Positions 34,322 to 43,583 of a DNA stretch of 64,000 nt are shown piece after piece (positions within the stretch are counted from its first letter, which is position 1; each line of letters starts with the position of its first letter). A program made the translations under genes and the position numbers. This stretch comes from Streptomyces sp. NBC_01210 (GTDB taxonomy: Bacteria; Actinomycetota; Actinomycetes; Streptomycetales; Streptomycetaceae). Location of the stretch: contig NZ_CP108549.1 of the NCBI RefSeq assembly GCF_036010325.1, positions 2,418,001 to 2,482,000 of the forward strand, in the 5' to 3' direction. Under the pieces are notes generated by a model. The model ran no database searches. It saw only the letters and a program-made list of their open reading frames with translations, and was not told the DNA's origin.

Positions 34322-35043
34322 TCCGACACCGCCGCGAGGGCCTCTTCCAGGGTGAACGCCTCGGCGTACAGCGCCTTGCCGACGATCGCGCCCTCGACGC
34401 CCTCGGGGACGAGCGAGGAGATCGCCCGCAGATCGTCGAGTGAGGAGACGCCGCCGGAGGCGACGACGGGCTTGTCGGTCGCCGCGCAGACATTGCGCAG
34501 CAGCTCCAGGTTGGGCCCCTGGAGGGTGCCGTCCTTGGCGATGTCGGTGACGACGTAGCGGGCGCAGCCCTCGGAGTCGAGGCGGGCGAGCGTCTCGTAG
34601 AGGTCGCCGCCGTCGCGGGTCCAGCCGCGGCCGCGCAGCGTCGTACCGCGTACGTCGAGGCCGACCGCGATCTTGTCACCGTGCTCGGCGATGACCTTGG
34701 CGACCCACTCGGGGGTCTCCAGCGCGGCGGTGCCCAGGTTGACCCGGGTGCAGCCGGTGGCCAGCGCGGCCGCGAGCGAGGCGTCGTCGCGGATGCCGCC
34801 CGACAGCTCGACCTTGATGTCCATGGCGCCGGCGACCTCGGCGATCAGCGCGCGGTTGTCGCCGGTGCCGAAGGCCGCGTCCAGGTCGACGAGATGCAGC
34901 CACTCGGCGCCCGATCGCTGCCAGGTCAGAGCGGCTTCGAGCGGAGAGCCGTACGAGGTCTCCGAACCGGACTCGCCATGGACGAGGCGTACGGCCTGGC
35001 CGTCGCGGACGTCGACTGCGGGGAGGAGTTCAAGCTTCGGCAT
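34318..35043 (-). CDS. priA: Bifunctional HisA/TrpF isomerase
   Basis: This 241-aa beta/alpha barrel isomerises ProFAR (histidine) and, in actinobacteria lacking trpF, also PRA (tryptophan). Motifs are [19 protein letters not shown] with catalytic Asp, [45 protein letters not shown] with the second catalytic Asp, and [11 protein letters not shown]. No separate trpF is in the trp genes here, consistent with dual use. Its start overlaps the hisH stop by one base (TAATG). Confidence 0.95.
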   Translation of the reverse strand: MPKLELLPAVDVRDGQAVRLVHGESGSETSYGSPLEAALTWQRSGAEWLHLVDLDAAFGTGDNRALIAEVAGAMDIKVELSGGIRDDASLAAALATGCTRVNLGTAALETPEWVAKVIAEHGDKIAVGLDVRGTTLRGRGWTRDGGDLYETLARLDSEGCARYVVTDIAKDGTLQGPNLELLRNVCAATDKPVVASGGVSSLDDLRAISSLVPEGVEGAIVGKALYAEAFTLEEALAAVSE

Positions 35044-35684
35044 TACAGCGTCTCAATCCAGTTGGTCAGCAGCTGGGCGCCGGCGTCGCCGGACTTCTCG
35101 GGGTGGAACTGGGTGGCCCACAGCGCGCTGTTCTCCACGGCGGCGACAAAGCGCTCGCCGTGCGTGGCCCAGGTGACCTGGGGCGCGCGGATGGCGGGGT
35201 TGGTGACCTCCAGGTCCCATTCGTGCACGGCGTAGGAGTGCACGAAGTAGAACCGGGCGTCGGCGTCGACTCCGGCGAAGAGCCGGCTGTCGGCGGCCGC
35301 CTCGACGGTGTTCCAGCCCATATGGGGCACGATCGGGGCCTTCAGCGGGCCGACCGTGCCGGGCCACTCGTCGAGGCCCTCGGTCTCGACGCCGTGCTCG
35401 ATGCCGCGTGCGAAGAGGATCTGCATGCCGACGCAGATGCCCATGACGGGCCGGCCGCCGGAGAGCCTGCGGTCGATGATCCACTCGCCACGGGCCTTCC
35501 TGAGGCCGTCCATGCAGGCGGAGAAGGCTCCGACGCCGGGGACGAGGAGCCCGTCGGCGTTCATGGCCTTGTCGTAGTCACGGGTGATCTCGACGTCCGC
35601 GCCGACCCGGGCGAGGGCTCGCTCGGCCGAGCGGACATTGCCGAATCCGTAGTCGAAGACGACGACCTTCTTGGGCACGGTCAT
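35043..35684 (-). CDS. hisH: Imidazole glycerol phosphate synthase glutaminase subunit
   Basis: The 213-aa class I amidotransferase supplies ammonia to HisF. The nucleophile Cys84 lies in [10 protein letters not shown]; the His-Glu pair is in [25 protein letters not shown] begins the domain. ATG 35684 overlaps the stop of the small membrane protein gene by 4 nt, and a longer reading frame to 35726 is rejected for that reason. Confidence 0.97.
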   Translation of the reverse strand: MTVPKKVVVFDYGFGNVRSAERALARVGADVEITRDYDKAMNADGLLVPGVGAFSACMDGLRKARGEWIIDRRLSGGRPVMGICVGMQILFARGIEHGVETEGLDEWPGTVGPLKAPIVPHMGWNTVEAAADSRLFAGVDADARFYFVHSYAVHEWDLEVTNPAIRAPQVTWATHGERFVAAVENSALWATQFHPEKSGDAGAQLLTNWIETL

Positions 35685-35848
35685 TCCCAGATCCCCTGAA
35701 TCCGCAGGACACCGGCGACCAGGCACATCGCGGAGGCGATACCGAGAAGCCCGATCAGGCCCATGGGCATCTTCTGCTTGGAGAAGGAGTACACACCGCC
35801 GGCGAGGAAGAGACCGACGACGATCAGGATGGTGGAGAGGCCGGTCAT
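35681..35848 (-). CDS. 55-aa membrane protein in the his operon
   Basis: The small protein [20 protein letters not shown] continues with a short basic loop SFSKQKMP and a second hydrophobic helix [20 protein letters not shown], ending RIQGIWE. Two transmembrane helices fill almost all of it. It starts 4 bp after hisB and overlaps the hisH start (ATGA), so it is translated with the his enzymes. Function is unknown; I do not recognise a named family. Confidence 0.8.
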   Translation of the reverse strand: MTGLSTILIVVGLFLAGGVYSFSKQKMPMGLIGLLGIASAMCLVAGVLRIQGIWE

Positions 35849-35852
35849 GAGT

Positions 35853-36446
35853 TTAGAGGGCGCCCTTCGTGGAGGGGAGGATGCCGGCGGCGCGCGGGTC
35901 GCGCTCACAGGCGTAACGCAGGGCGCGGGCCAGCGCCTTGAACTGGCACTCCACGATGTGGTGCGCGTTGCGGCCGTACGGGACGTGGACGTGCAGCGCG
36001 ATCTGGGCCTGCGCGACGAAGGACTCCAGGATGTGCCGGGTCATCGTCGTGTCGTACGAGCCGATCATCGGCGCCATGTTCTCGGGCTCGGTGTGCACGA
36101 GGTACGGACGTCCGGAGAGGTCCACGGTGACCTGGGCGAGCGACTCGTCCAGCGGCACGGTGCAGTTGCCGAAGCGGTAGATGCCGACCTTGTCGCCGAG
36201 CGCCTGCTTGAAGGCGGCGCCGATCGCGAGGGCCGTGTCCTCGATGGTGTGGTGCGAGTCGATGTGCAGATCGCCCTCGGTCTTCACGGTGAGGTCGAAC
36301 AGGCCGTGGCGGCCGAGCTGGTCGAGCATGTGGTCGTAGAAGCCGACCCCGGTCGACACATCGACCTTTCCGTGGCCGTCGAGGTCGATCTCGACAACGA
36401 CGGACGTCTCCTTGGTGGTGCGTTCGACCCGTCCTACGCGGCTCAT
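35853..36446 (-). CDS. hisB: Imidazoleglycerol-phosphate dehydratase
   Basis: The 197-aa monofunctional IGPD binds two Mn2+ through its duplicated His motifs: [21 protein letters not shown] and [14 protein letters not shown] in the first half, [15 protein letters not shown] and [19 protein letters not shown] in the second (each shown in part). It lacks the phosphatase domain of enterobacterial HisB. It overlaps hisC by 4 nt. Confidence 0.97.
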   Translation of the reverse strand: MSRVGRVERTTKETSVVVEIDLDGHGKVDVSTGVGFYDHMLDQLGRHGLFDLTVKTEGDLHIDSHHTIEDTALAIGAAFKQALGDKVGIYRFGNCTVPLDESLAQVTVDLSGRPYLVHTEPENMAPMIGSYDTTMTRHILESFVAQAQIALHVHVPYGRNAHHIVECQFKALARALRYACERDPRAAGILPSTKGAL

Positions 36447-37588
36447 GCGCTCTGCTCCTTCTCGCTGCGTTCCTTCATGAGGGCGCGTACCGCCTCGAGG
36501 AACGCGTCGTTCTCTGCCGGGGTTCCCGCGGTGACCCGCAGCCAGCCCGGTACGCCGTTGTCACGGACCAGGACGCCCCGGTCGAGGATCTGCTGCCAGA
36601 CCTCGTGGGCGGCCCCTTCGCCGTCGAAGCGTCCGAACTGCACAAAGTTGGCGTCGGACTCGGTGACCTCGTAGCCGATCGCCCGCAGCTCGCCGACCAG
36701 GCGGTCCCGCTCGGTCTTCAGCTGCTCGACATACCCGAGCAGCGTATCCGTGTGCTCCAGCGCGGCGAGCGCGGTGGCCTGTGTGACGGCGGACAGGTGG
36801 TACGGCAGGCGCACCAGCTGGACGGCGTCGACGACCGCCGGGTGCGCGGCCAGATAGCCCAGGCGCAGACCGGCCGCACCGAAGGCCTTGGACATGGTGC
36901 GCGAGACCACCAGGTTCGGCCGGCCCTCGATCAGCGGCAGCAGCGAGGGGCGGTGACTGAATTCGACGTACGCCTCGTCGACCACGACTATCGCCCCGGC
37001 AGTGTCGGCCCTGGCCGCCTGCGCCGCCTCGTACAGGGCGAGGACGGTGTCGGCCTCGACCGCGGTGCCCGTGGGGTTGTTGGGCGAGGTGATGAAGACG
37101 ACGTCCGGCCGGTGCTCGGCGATGGCAGCCTCGGCGGCCGCCACGTCGATGGTGAAGTCCTCGCCGCGCGGCCCGGAGATCCAGCCGGTGCCGGTGCCGC
37201 GCGAGATCAGGCCGTGCATGGAGTACGAGGGCTCGAAACCGATGGCGGTACGGCCCGGTCCGGCGAAGGTCTGCAGCAGCTGCTGGATGACCTCGTTGGA
37301 GCCGTTGGCCGCCCAGACGTTGGCGAGAGCGACCTCGTAACCGGCGGTGCGGGTGAGATAGCGGGCCAGCTCGGTGCGGAGCTCGACCGCGTCCCGGTCG
37401 GGGTAGCGGTTCAGCTCGCGGGCGGCCTCGCGGACGCGGTCGGCGATGCGCTCGACCAGTGGCTCGGGCAGCGGGTAGGGGTTCTCGTTGGTGTTCAGAC
37501 GTACGGGTACGTCGAGTTGGGGCGCGCCGTACGGGGACTTGCCACGCAGCTCGTCCCTGATGGGCAGGTCGTCGATGCCGAAGGTCAC
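36443..37588 (-). CDS. hisC: Histidinol-phosphate aminotransferase
   Basis: The 381-aa class I/II PLP aminotransferase shows [15 protein letters not shown] at the substrate arm, [38 protein letters not shown] and the PLP lysine motif [18 protein letters not shown], then [21 protein letters not shown] 37588 overlaps the hisD stop by 4 nt. The frame is open upstream to 37942 through the hisD repeat region, but that is a shadow. Confidence 0.96.
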   Translation of the reverse strand: MTFGIDDLPIRDELRGKSPYGAPQLDVPVRLNTNENPYPLPEPLVERIADRVREAARELNRYPDRDAVELRTELARYLTRTAGYEVALANVWAANGSNEVIQQLLQTFAGPGRTAIGFEPSYSMHGLISRGTGTGWISGPRGEDFTIDVAAAEAAIAEHRPDVVFITSPNNPTGTAVEADTVLALYEAAQAARADTAGAIVVVDEAYVEFSHRPSLLPLIEGRPNLVVSRTMSKAFGAAGLRLGYLAAHPAVVDAVQLVRLPYHLSAVTQATALAALEHTDTLLGYVEQLKTERDRLVGELRAIGYEVTESDANFVQFGRFDGEGAAHEVWQQILDRGVLVRDNGVPGWLRVTAGTPAENDAFLEAVRALMKERSEKEQSA

Positions 37589-39015
37589 TTGCCGGGCACC
37601 TCCCACTCGGTGTGCCGGTCCGGTTCGCCTTCGGCGCCACGCCGGTCCAGTTCGCCTCCGGCGCTGCGCTGATCCAGCTCGCCTCCGGCGCTGCGCCGGT
37701 CCAGTTCGCCTCCGGCGAAACGCGCCTTCACGGCGGCGCCGTGCGCGGGCAGGTCCTCGGCCTCGGCGAGCGTCACCACGTGGTGCGTCACCTCGGCGAG
37801 AGCGTCTCGCGTGTAGTCCACGATGTGGATGCCGCGCAGGAACGACTGCACGGACAGGCCCGACGAGTGGCAGGCACAGCCGCCGGTCGGCAGGACATGG
37901 TTGGAGCCCGCGCAGTAGTCGCCGAGCGAGACCGGCGCCCACGGGCCGACGAAGATCGCGCCGGCGTTACGGACCCGGGCGGCGACGGCGGAGGCGTCGG
38001 CGGTCTGGATCTCCAGGTGCTCGGCACCGTACGCGTTGACGACCCGCAGGCCCTCTTCGACGCCGTCGACCAGGACGATCGCGGACTGCCTGCCGCTCAG
38101 CGCCGGGACGATCCGGTCCTCGATGTGCTTGGTGGTCGCGACCTGCGTTTCGAGCTCCCTCTCGACCGCGTCCGCCAGCTCCGTGGAGTCGGTGACCAGC
38201 ACGGCGGCGGCCATCGGGTCGTGCTCGGCCTGGCTGATCAGGTCGGCGGCGACGTGCACCGGGTCGGCGGTGGAGTCGGCGAGGATCGCGATCTCGGTCG
38301 GCCCCGCCTCGGTGTCGATGCCGATCCGGCCGGTGAAGTACCGCTTGGCAGCGGCGACCCAGATATTGCCCGGCCCGGTGACCATATTGGCGGGGGCGCA
38401 CTCCTCGGTGCCGTACGCGAACATCGCGACGGCCTGTGCGCCACCGGCGGCGTACACCTCGTCGACGCCGAGCAGCGCGCAGGCGGCGAGGATCGTCGGG
38501 TGCGGAAGGCCCCCGAACTCTTTCTGCGGCGGGGACGCCAGCGCGATGGAGTCGACGCCCGCCTCCTGGGCCGGAACCACGTTCATGATCACGGAGGAGG
38601 GGTAGACGGAGCGGCCGCCCGGTGCGTACAGACCGACGCGCTCGACCGGCACCCACTTCTCGGTGACGCTGCCGCCGGGGACGACCTGCGTGGTGTGCTC
38701 ACGGCGGCGCTGCGCGCGGTGGACGATTCTGGCGCGCCTGATCGACTCCTCCAGAGCGGCCCTGACCTCGGGGTCGAGCTGCTCCAGTGCGTCGGCGAGA
38801 GCCTTCGCACCCACCCTCACCTGGTCCAGCTTCACACCGTCGAACTTCTCCGCGTAGTCGATCAGCGCCGCCGTGCCGCGATGATGCACGGCCTCGCAGA
38901 TGGGCCGCACCTTCTCCAGGGCGGCTTCCACGTCGAACTCGGCACGGGGCAGCAGGTCGCGCAGTGCGGCACCCTCGGGGAGGGCGTCGCCACGCAGATC
39001 GATTCGTGAGATCAC
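37585..39015 (-). CDS. hisD: Histidinol dehydrogenase with a repeat-built C-terminal extension
   Basis: The 476-aa Zn enzyme performs the last two oxidations to histidine. It contains the NAD/active-site motifs [44 protein letters not shown], and the signature [20 protein letters not shown]. HisD normally ends soon after the VKARF-type helix at about 435-440 residues. Here four 9-residue repeats of the AGGELDRRS type and TEWEVPGK are added. GTG 39015 is the likely start; the frame is open to 39099 but no better signal is seen. It is first gene of the hisD-C-B-(membrane protein)-H-priA-ridA-hisF operon. Confidence 0.96.
   Translation of the reverse strand: MISRIDLRGDALPEGAALRDLLPRAEFDVEAALEKVRPICEAVHHRGTAALIDYAEKFDGVKLDQVRVGAKALADALEQLDPEVRAALEESIRRARIVHRAQRRREHTTQVVPGGSVTEKWVPVERVGLYAPGGRSVYPSSVIMNVVPAQEAGVDSIALASPPQKEFGGLPHPTILAACALLGVDEVYAAGGAQAVAMFAYGTEECAPANMVTGPGNIWVAAAKRYFTGRIGIDTEAGPTEIAILADSTADPVHVAADLISQAEHDPMAAAVLVTDSTELADAVERELETQVATTKHIEDRIVPALSGRQSAIVLVDGVEEGLRVVNAYGAEHLEIQTADASAVAARVRNAGAIFVGPWAPVSLGDYCAGSNHVLPTGGCACHSSGLSVQSFLRGIHIVDYTRDALAEVTHHVVTLAEAEDLPAHGAAVKARFAGGELDRRSAGGELDQRSAGGELDRRGAEGEPDRHTEWEVPGK
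37609..37716 (-). repeat. 27-bp tandem repeat, 4 copies, at the 3' end of hisD
   Basis: Four 27-bp units encode [27 protein letters not shown] and AEGEPDRHT. The array keeps the frame and adds 36 charged residues to HisD just before its stop and the hisC start. Confidence 0.9.
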
Positions 39016-39164
39016 GGAACCAATTCTCTCAGACCGGAATCGGCCGCTGGTCTCCCGTATCACTGGCTGATACATGCCCCAGTACATGTTCATGACCACT
39101 AGCGTTCAGTCCGTCACTCAGCGGGAAGAACAGCTGTACGAGCCAAGGAAGCGGAGGAGCGGCA
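39016..39164. promoter_or_regulatory. Divergent promoter region of the his operon and the beta-helix protein gene
   Basis: This 149-bp gap must start transcription of hisD (minus) and of the plus-strand membrane protein gene. It contains a perfect inverted repeat TATCA-n5-TGATA (39058-39072) and a nearby direct repeat of ACATG(T/C). GGAGGAGCGGCA just before 39165 is the ribosome-binding site of the plus-strand gene. No attenuator with a run of His codons was found on the hisD side. Confidence 0.4.
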
Positions 39165-40772
39165 GTGACCGAGCCGCTGGACGACGGGGCTCCGGACGGG
39201 CTGAGCCCGACCGAGCTGCGAATGTGGAACGCATTCCGAAACGGGAGTACGCACGACCTGAGCGACGCCAATCCCCTGCTGAACGATCCCTTCTCACCGC
39301 GCCCCTGGGGCCCCGAGCGCAGTGTGCGCGCCGGCATCGTCGCCCGGCTGCTGCTCAGCGGCCCGGCCGCGCGGCCCGGCCGGGTCGCCGCGCTCAAGCT
39401 CCGCGGGGTCCAGATCACCGGGACGCTCAAGCTCGCGGGCGGCAGCATCGCCCCCTACGTCGAGCTGAACGGCTGCCGCTTCGACAGCGAAGTGCTGATG
39501 CCCGAGGCGCACTTCACCACGGTGCGCATGGTGGGCTGTGCGATCCCGCGGCTCGAGGCGGCCCGGCTGCGTACCGAGGGCGATCTGCATCTGCCGCGCT
39601 GCCGGGTGGAGCACGGCATCCGGCTCACCGACGCGCAGATCGGCACGGATCTGCTGATCAACCAGATCAATGTCAGGCCGGACCGGCGCGGCCGCGCGAT
39701 CACCGCGGACGGGATGTCGGTGGCGCAGGATCTGCAGGCCGAACTGATCGAGACGTACGGCGAGTTCAGCCTGCGCGGTGCGAAGGTCGGGGTCTCGCTG
39801 AGCCTGCGCGGCAGCCGGCTGCGGGCGGCGGCGGAGCGGCGTGCCCTCAATGCCCCGCAACTGAGTGTGGAGCGGACGCTCTATATGACGGGCGCGTGGG
39901 TGAGCGAGTCCACGGGCAATCAGGGCACCACGCCCCCTTTCGGCATCGGGATCGGCAATGCGGCCACGCCGTCGCGCGGCACGCGGCTGCAGCCCTTCGA
40001 GTGCCACGGCGGGGTGCGGCTGGACGACGGGCGGTTCGGCGACGCGGTCGACCTCCACCGGGCGCGGTTCGTCCTGAGCTCGCGCGAGGAGCTGTCGCTG
40101 CGCCGGATCGCCACTCCGGAGCTGCGGTTCAACGCGGAGCGCCCGGAGGAGGGGCGCGTCGTGCTGAACGGCGCGAAGGTGGTGACGCTGATCGACATGG
40201 CGTCGAGCTGGCCGGGTCCTGGCGGGCTTGCGATGGGCGGCTTCGTGTACGAAAACCTCGTCCCGTACGAGGAGTTCCCACTCGGGCGGCGCCTGGAGTG
40301 GGTGGCGTCGGCGACCCCGGAGTACTCACCGGAGCCGTACGAACGACTGGCGACCGTGCTGCGCAACAGCGGTGAGGACGCGGACGCGCGCGAGGTGCTG
40401 CTCGCCAAGCAGCGCCGCCGCCGTGAGACGCTTCCGCTGGCCGCGAAGCTCTGGGGCTATCTCCAGGACTGGACGGTGGCGTACGGCTACCGGCCCGGCC
40501 GGGCGGCTCTGTGGATGGCGGTCCTCTGGGCGCTGGGAGCGCTCGCCTTCGCGCAGGTGGAACCGGCGCCGATCAAGGCGGACGAGCATCCGGAGTGGAA
40601 TGCCGCGCTGTACGCCCTGGATCTGCTGGTGCCGGTGATCAATCTCGGCCAGGACGGCTACTGGCGGCTGGACAGCCACTGGCAGTGGGCCTCGGCCGCG
40701 CTGATCCTGCTCGGCTGGATCCTCGCGACGACGGTCGCGGCGGGCGCGTCCCGCCTGCTCAGACGCGGCTGA
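39165..40772 (+). CDS. Beta-helix (pentapeptide/bactofilin-like) protein with two C-terminal transmembrane helices
   Basis: The 535-aa product has a helical N-terminal part followed by regularly spaced hydrophobic ladders: LKLRGVQITGTLKLAGGSIA, VELNGCRFDSEVLMPEAHF, RTEGDLHLPRCRVEHGIRLT and SLRGAKVGVSLSLRGSRL. These suggest a right-handed beta-helix over about residues 70-350. Two transmembrane segments (about 440-460 and 505-525) flank an external loop. Relatives in Streptomyces are annotated only as hypothetical or membrane proteins. GTG 39165 has a strong GGAGGAG ribosome-binding site. Confidence 0.75.
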   Translation: MTEPLDDGAPDGLSPTELRMWNAFRNGSTHDLSDANPLLNDPFSPRPWGPERSVRAGIVARLLLSGPAARPGRVAALKLRGVQITGTLKLAGGSIAPYVELNGCRFDSEVLMPEAHFTTVRMVGCAIPRLEAARLRTEGDLHLPRCRVEHGIRLTDAQIGTDLLINQINVRPDRRGRAITADGMSVAQDLQAELIETYGEFSLRGAKVGVSLSLRGSRLRAAAERRALNAPQLSVERTLYMTGAWVSESTGNQGTTPPFGIGIGNAATPSRGTRLQPFECHGGVRLDDGRFGDAVDLHRARFVLSSREELSLRRIATPELRFNAERPEEGRVVLNGAKVVTLIDMASSWPGPGGLAMGGFVYENLVPYEEFPLGRRLEWVASATPEYSPEPYERLATVLRNSGEDADAREVLLAKQRRRRETLPLAAKLWGYLQDWTVAYGYRPGRAALWMAVLWALGALAFAQVEPAPIKADEHPEWNAALYALDLLVPVINLGQDGYWRLDSHWQWASAALILLGWILATTVAAGASRLLRRG

Positions 40773-40889
40773 ACCACCTGTCGTACGACCTCTTTCTTTA
40801 CGCTCTCTTGGCTTTTGCCAGGACAACCATTCTGCCGCTACGAAAGCTTCACAGCTGTCCTCTGGCGCGTCTTCGAGCCGCAGCTTTCA

Positions 40890-41912
40890 ATGGTCCACAC
40901 CATGCCATTGCTCCGCGCCATGATCCGCACCGCGCGCATGATCCGTCATACGCCGCAGCTCGCCGACGGCTTGCCGCCGGACACCGCGGTGCTGCTCGAC
41001 GCCCCCGACGGACGGCTGGGCCCGGCGCTGGTCGCGGCCGCGCTCGGTGAGTACGAACCGGCCGCCAAGCTGCTCGCGATCACGCGCGAGGGGGCCGAGT
41101 GGGAGAACCGCGACCGGTACGTCACACGCCTCGCGGCCTTTGCGCTGAACCGCGACGAGTGGCTGACGAGCTGGCTCGCCGCGGCGCCCCGCGACCCCGA
41201 CGCGCTGGTCCTCAAGGCCGAACTCGCCGTCCGCAGGGCCTGGGAGTCGCCCGCACGCGCCGAGCAGCTGCGGGAGATCGGGCCGCTGATCGACGCGGCG
41301 GCGGACGGCGATGCGAACGACCCGGTGCCGTGGCGCATCTCGCTGGACCACGCGCGCGGTACGCATGCCACGCACACGGCCTTCGAGTCGCTCTGGGAGC
41401 AGGCGGTGCGCCGCTCCTCCCACCACTACGGCTGCCATGTCGCGGCGCTGCAGTACCTGTCTGCCCAGTGGTACGGCTCGCACCGCGAGTGCTTCGACTT
41501 CGCCGAGCAGGCGGCGGCGGACGCGCTGCCGGGCTCACTGGTGCAGGCGCTGCCGGTGCGCGCGGCCTTCACGCAGCTGCTGACCGGCGAGACCACCTCC
41601 GTACAGGACGACCGGATCGACGCGGCGGCGGATCTCGCGATCGCGCTCTCGACGGACTACGCGGCCGGGGACCCATGGCCGGCCGAGGTACGCAATCTGC
41701 TGGTGTACGTGCTGGTGGGGCGGGGGCGGTGGGCGGAGGCGCTGGAGCAGTTCCGGCTGATCGGCCCGTACGCCACGTCCTTCCCCTGGACCTACGTGAC
41801 CGACGATCCGCTGGGTCAGTTCCTCGATACGAGGGACGGCGTACGGATCCAGATCGCCTCTTCGATGCCACTGCGTGGACGGGCCGGACGAAGCTGGTCC
41901 TTCGGCCATTAG
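40890..41912 (+). CDS. Helical-repeat (TPR-like) protein of unknown function
   Basis: The roughly 340-aa cytosolic alpha-helical protein has TPR-like pairs such as VAAALGEYEPAAKLLAITRE, LAAAPRDPDALVLKAELAVR, HTAFESLWEQAVRRS and VGRGRWAEALEQFRLIGPYA. The Trp/Tyr-rich WPAEVRNLLVYV lies late in the protein. The start could be ATG 40890 or 40902. No catalytic motif was seen. It precedes the Lon-substrate-domain gene by 11 nt. Confidence 0.65.
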   Translation: MVHTMPLLRAMIRTARMIRHTPQLADGLPPDTAVLLDAPDGRLGPALVAAALGEYEPAAKLLAITREGAEWENRDRYVTRLAAFALNRDEWLTSWLAAAPRDPDALVLKAELAVRRAWESPARAEQLREIGPLIDAAADGDANDPVPWRISLDHARGTHATHTAFESLWEQAVRRSSHHYGCHVAALQYLSAQWYGSHRECFDFAEQAAADALPGSLVQALPVRAAFTQLLTGETTSVQDDRIDAAADLAIALSTDYAAGDPWPAEVRNLLVYVLVGRGRWAEALEQFRLIGPYATSFPWTYVTDDPLGQFLDTRDGVRIQIASSMPLRGRAGRSWSFGH

Positions 41913-41923
41913 GCTTGACCGTT

Positions 41924-42664
41924 GTGACCACCGCACGTCTCCCCCTCTTTCCGCTGAACTCGGTGCTGTTCCCGGGCCTCGTCCTGCCCTTGAACGTCTT
42001 CGAGGAGCGTTATCGCGCCATGATGCGCGAGCTGCTGAAGACGGACGAGTCCGAGCCTCGCCGTTTCGCCGTGGTCGCCATCCGCGACGGCCGCGAGGTC
42101 GCGCCGACCGCGCCCGGCATGCCGGACCCGACCGCGCTGCCCGAACGCGGCCCGGCGGCGGGCTTCGGCTCCGATCCGATCCAGGCCTTCCACCACATGG
42201 GCTGTATCGCGGACGCGGCAACGATCCGCGAGCGCGCGGACGGCAGCTTCGAGGTGCTCGCGACGGGTACGACGCGGGTCAAGCTTCTCTCGGTCGACGC
42301 GAGCGGCCCGTATCTGACGGCCGAGCTCGAGGAGATCCCGGAGGAGTCGGGGGACGGCGCGGGCGCGCTCGCCGAGGGCGTGCTGCGGGCCTTCCGCAGC
42401 TACCAGAAGCGGCTGGCGGGTGCGCGTGAGCGCTCGCTGTCCACCGGTGCGGATCTGCCGGACGAGCCCTCGGTGGTCTCGTACCTGGTCGCCGCGGCGG
42501 CCGTACTGGACACTCCCGCGAAGCAACGGCTGCTGCAGGCCCCGGACACGGCGACCCGACTGCGGGAGGAGCTGACGCTACTGCGCGCGGAGACCGCGGT
42601 GATCCGCCATCTTCCGTCGCTGCCCGCGGTCGATCTGACCCGGGCGCCGACGAGCCCCAACTGA
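41924..42664 (+). CDS. LON peptidase substrate-binding domain protein
   Basis: The 246-aa stand-alone Lon N-terminal-like domain contains LPLFPLNSVLFPGLVLPLNVFEERYRAMM (core FPLNSVLFPGLVLPLNVFE), FHHMGCIADAATIRERADG and VLATGTTRVKLLSV. It has no AAA+ or protease domain. Such proteins may deliver or bind peptides, but their partner is unknown. GTG 41924 gives a compact start; TTG 41915 is the other option. Confidence 0.88.
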   Translation: MTTARLPLFPLNSVLFPGLVLPLNVFEERYRAMMRELLKTDESEPRRFAVVAIRDGREVAPTAPGMPDPTALPERGPAAGFGSDPIQAFHHMGCIADAATIRERADGSFEVLATGTTRVKLLSVDASGPYLTAELEEIPEESGDGAGALAEGVLRAFRSYQKRLAGARERSLSTGADLPDEPSVVSYLVAAAAVLDTPAKQRLLQAPDTATRLREELTLLRAETAVIRHLPSLPAVDLTRAPTSPN

Positions 42665-42679
42665 CGGGAGTAGCTTGCG

Positions 42680-43183
42680 GTGCCGAAGAAGACCAAGAAG
42701 TCCGGCGGCCCCGGGGGCACGCCCGCCACGGTCGCGCTGGCCGCGGCGGGCACGGAGTTCACCGTGCACGCGTACGACCACGATCCCGCGTCCGCCTCGT
42801 ACGGCGATGAGGCGGCCGAGGCCCTCGGCGTCTCCCCCGACCGGGTCTTCAAGACCCTGGTCGCGGACGTCGACGGCGAACTGACCGTGGCGGTGGTCCC
42901 GGTGGCCGGCCAGCTGGACCTCAAGGCGCTGGCAGCGGCGGTCGGCGGCAAACGCGCGACGATGGCGGACCCGGCGGCAGCGGAACGTACGACAGGCTAT
43001 GTACGGGGCGGTATCTCGCCGTTGGGCCAGCGGAAGCGTCTGCGTACGGTCCTGGACGCGTCGGCTTCCGTCCACGCCACGATCTGCGTCTCGGCGGGCC
43101 GCCGCGGTCTGGAGGTCGAACTCTCCCCGACGGACCTGGCGACGCTGACGTCGGCGGTACTTGCACCGATCGGGCGGGCGTAG
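42680..43183 (+). CDS. ybaK: Cys-tRNA(Pro)/Cys-tRNA(Cys) deacylase, YbaK/EbsC family
   Basis: The 167-aa trans-editing enzyme clears mischarged Cys-tRNA(Pro). It shows FTVHAYDHDPASASYGDEAAEALGV (part), the conserved VFKTLVADVDGELTVAVVPV with catalytic Lys, DLKALAAAVGGKRATMADPAAAERTTGYVRGGISPLG (part: GYVRGGISPLGQRKRL), and ICVSAGRRGLEVELSPTDL. It follows the Lon-domain gene by 15 nt and precedes the tiny bL37 gene. Confidence 0.93.
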   Translation: MPKKTKKSGGPGGTPATVALAAAGTEFTVHAYDHDPASASYGDEAAEALGVSPDRVFKTLVADVDGELTVAVVPVAGQLDLKALAAAVGGKRATMADPAAAERTTGYVRGGISPLGQRKRLRTVLDASASVHATICVSAGRRGLEVELSPTDLATLTSAVLAPIGRA

Positions 43184-43249
43184 GGGCTCGACGGGGCGGC
43201 TGTCCTCGGCTACGACCGTAGGAACACTCCGACGGGGAGAGGACGGCGC

Positions 43250-43324
43250 ATGTCCAAACGAACCCGCAAACGGAAGTGGCGCATCCGAAAGCACCGGGCC
43301 AACCACGGCCGCCGCCCGGCATGA
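43250..43324 (+). CDS. Ribosomal protein bL37 (24 aa)
   Basis: The frame ATG to TGA encodes 24 residues: MSKRTRKRKW, RIR, then KHRANHGRRPA. This aligns with bL37, the 24-residue large-subunit protein first seen in the M. smegmatis ribosome structure, whose sequence (from memory) has the same RKxRxRKHxxANHGKRP pattern. GGGGAGAGGA lies 8 nt upstream of the ATG as a strong ribosome-binding site. The protein is more than 45 percent basic. It is too short for usual ORF calling. Confidence 0.82.
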   Translation: MSKRTRKRKWRIRKHRANHGRRPA

Positions 43325-43583
43325 TCCCGGGGCTCCGCCCCGGACCCCGCGCCTCAATCGCCGGCGGGGCTTGATCTTTCAGCCCGTCCGGCGATTGAGG
43401 ACATGCCCCCTGCGGCGTGAGGGGGGACCACTAAAAGGGTGTCCGGGGGTCTGAGGCGGAGCCCCCGGTCTTTCAGCCCGTCCGGCGATTGAGGACATGC
43501 GGCCGAAGGTCGCATCCGGGGGTCTGGGGGCTTGTCCCCAGTCACGGGGAAGGGCGGGTAGGGGAACAGACCCGCCGCAGGCG
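43325..43583. repeat. Block of interspersed inverted repeats
   Basis: No gene is present. The unit CTTTCAGCCCGTCCGGCGAT, continuing TGAGGACATG, occurs twice (about 43376 and 43470). CCTCAATCGCCGGCGGGGCTT and its complement form a hairpin. GGGGCTCCGCCCCGG, GGAGCCCCCGG and GGGGAAGGGCGGGTAGGGGA are the flanking elements. It is the same family as the trpM-trpB block and probably serves as terminator for both convergent genes. Confidence 0.85.

Noticed and set aside
37589..37942. N-terminal extension of hisC to 37942
   Set aside because: It overlaps the hisD coding sequence and its repeat tail in another frame; the GTG at 37588 with the 4-nt overlap is the expected start.
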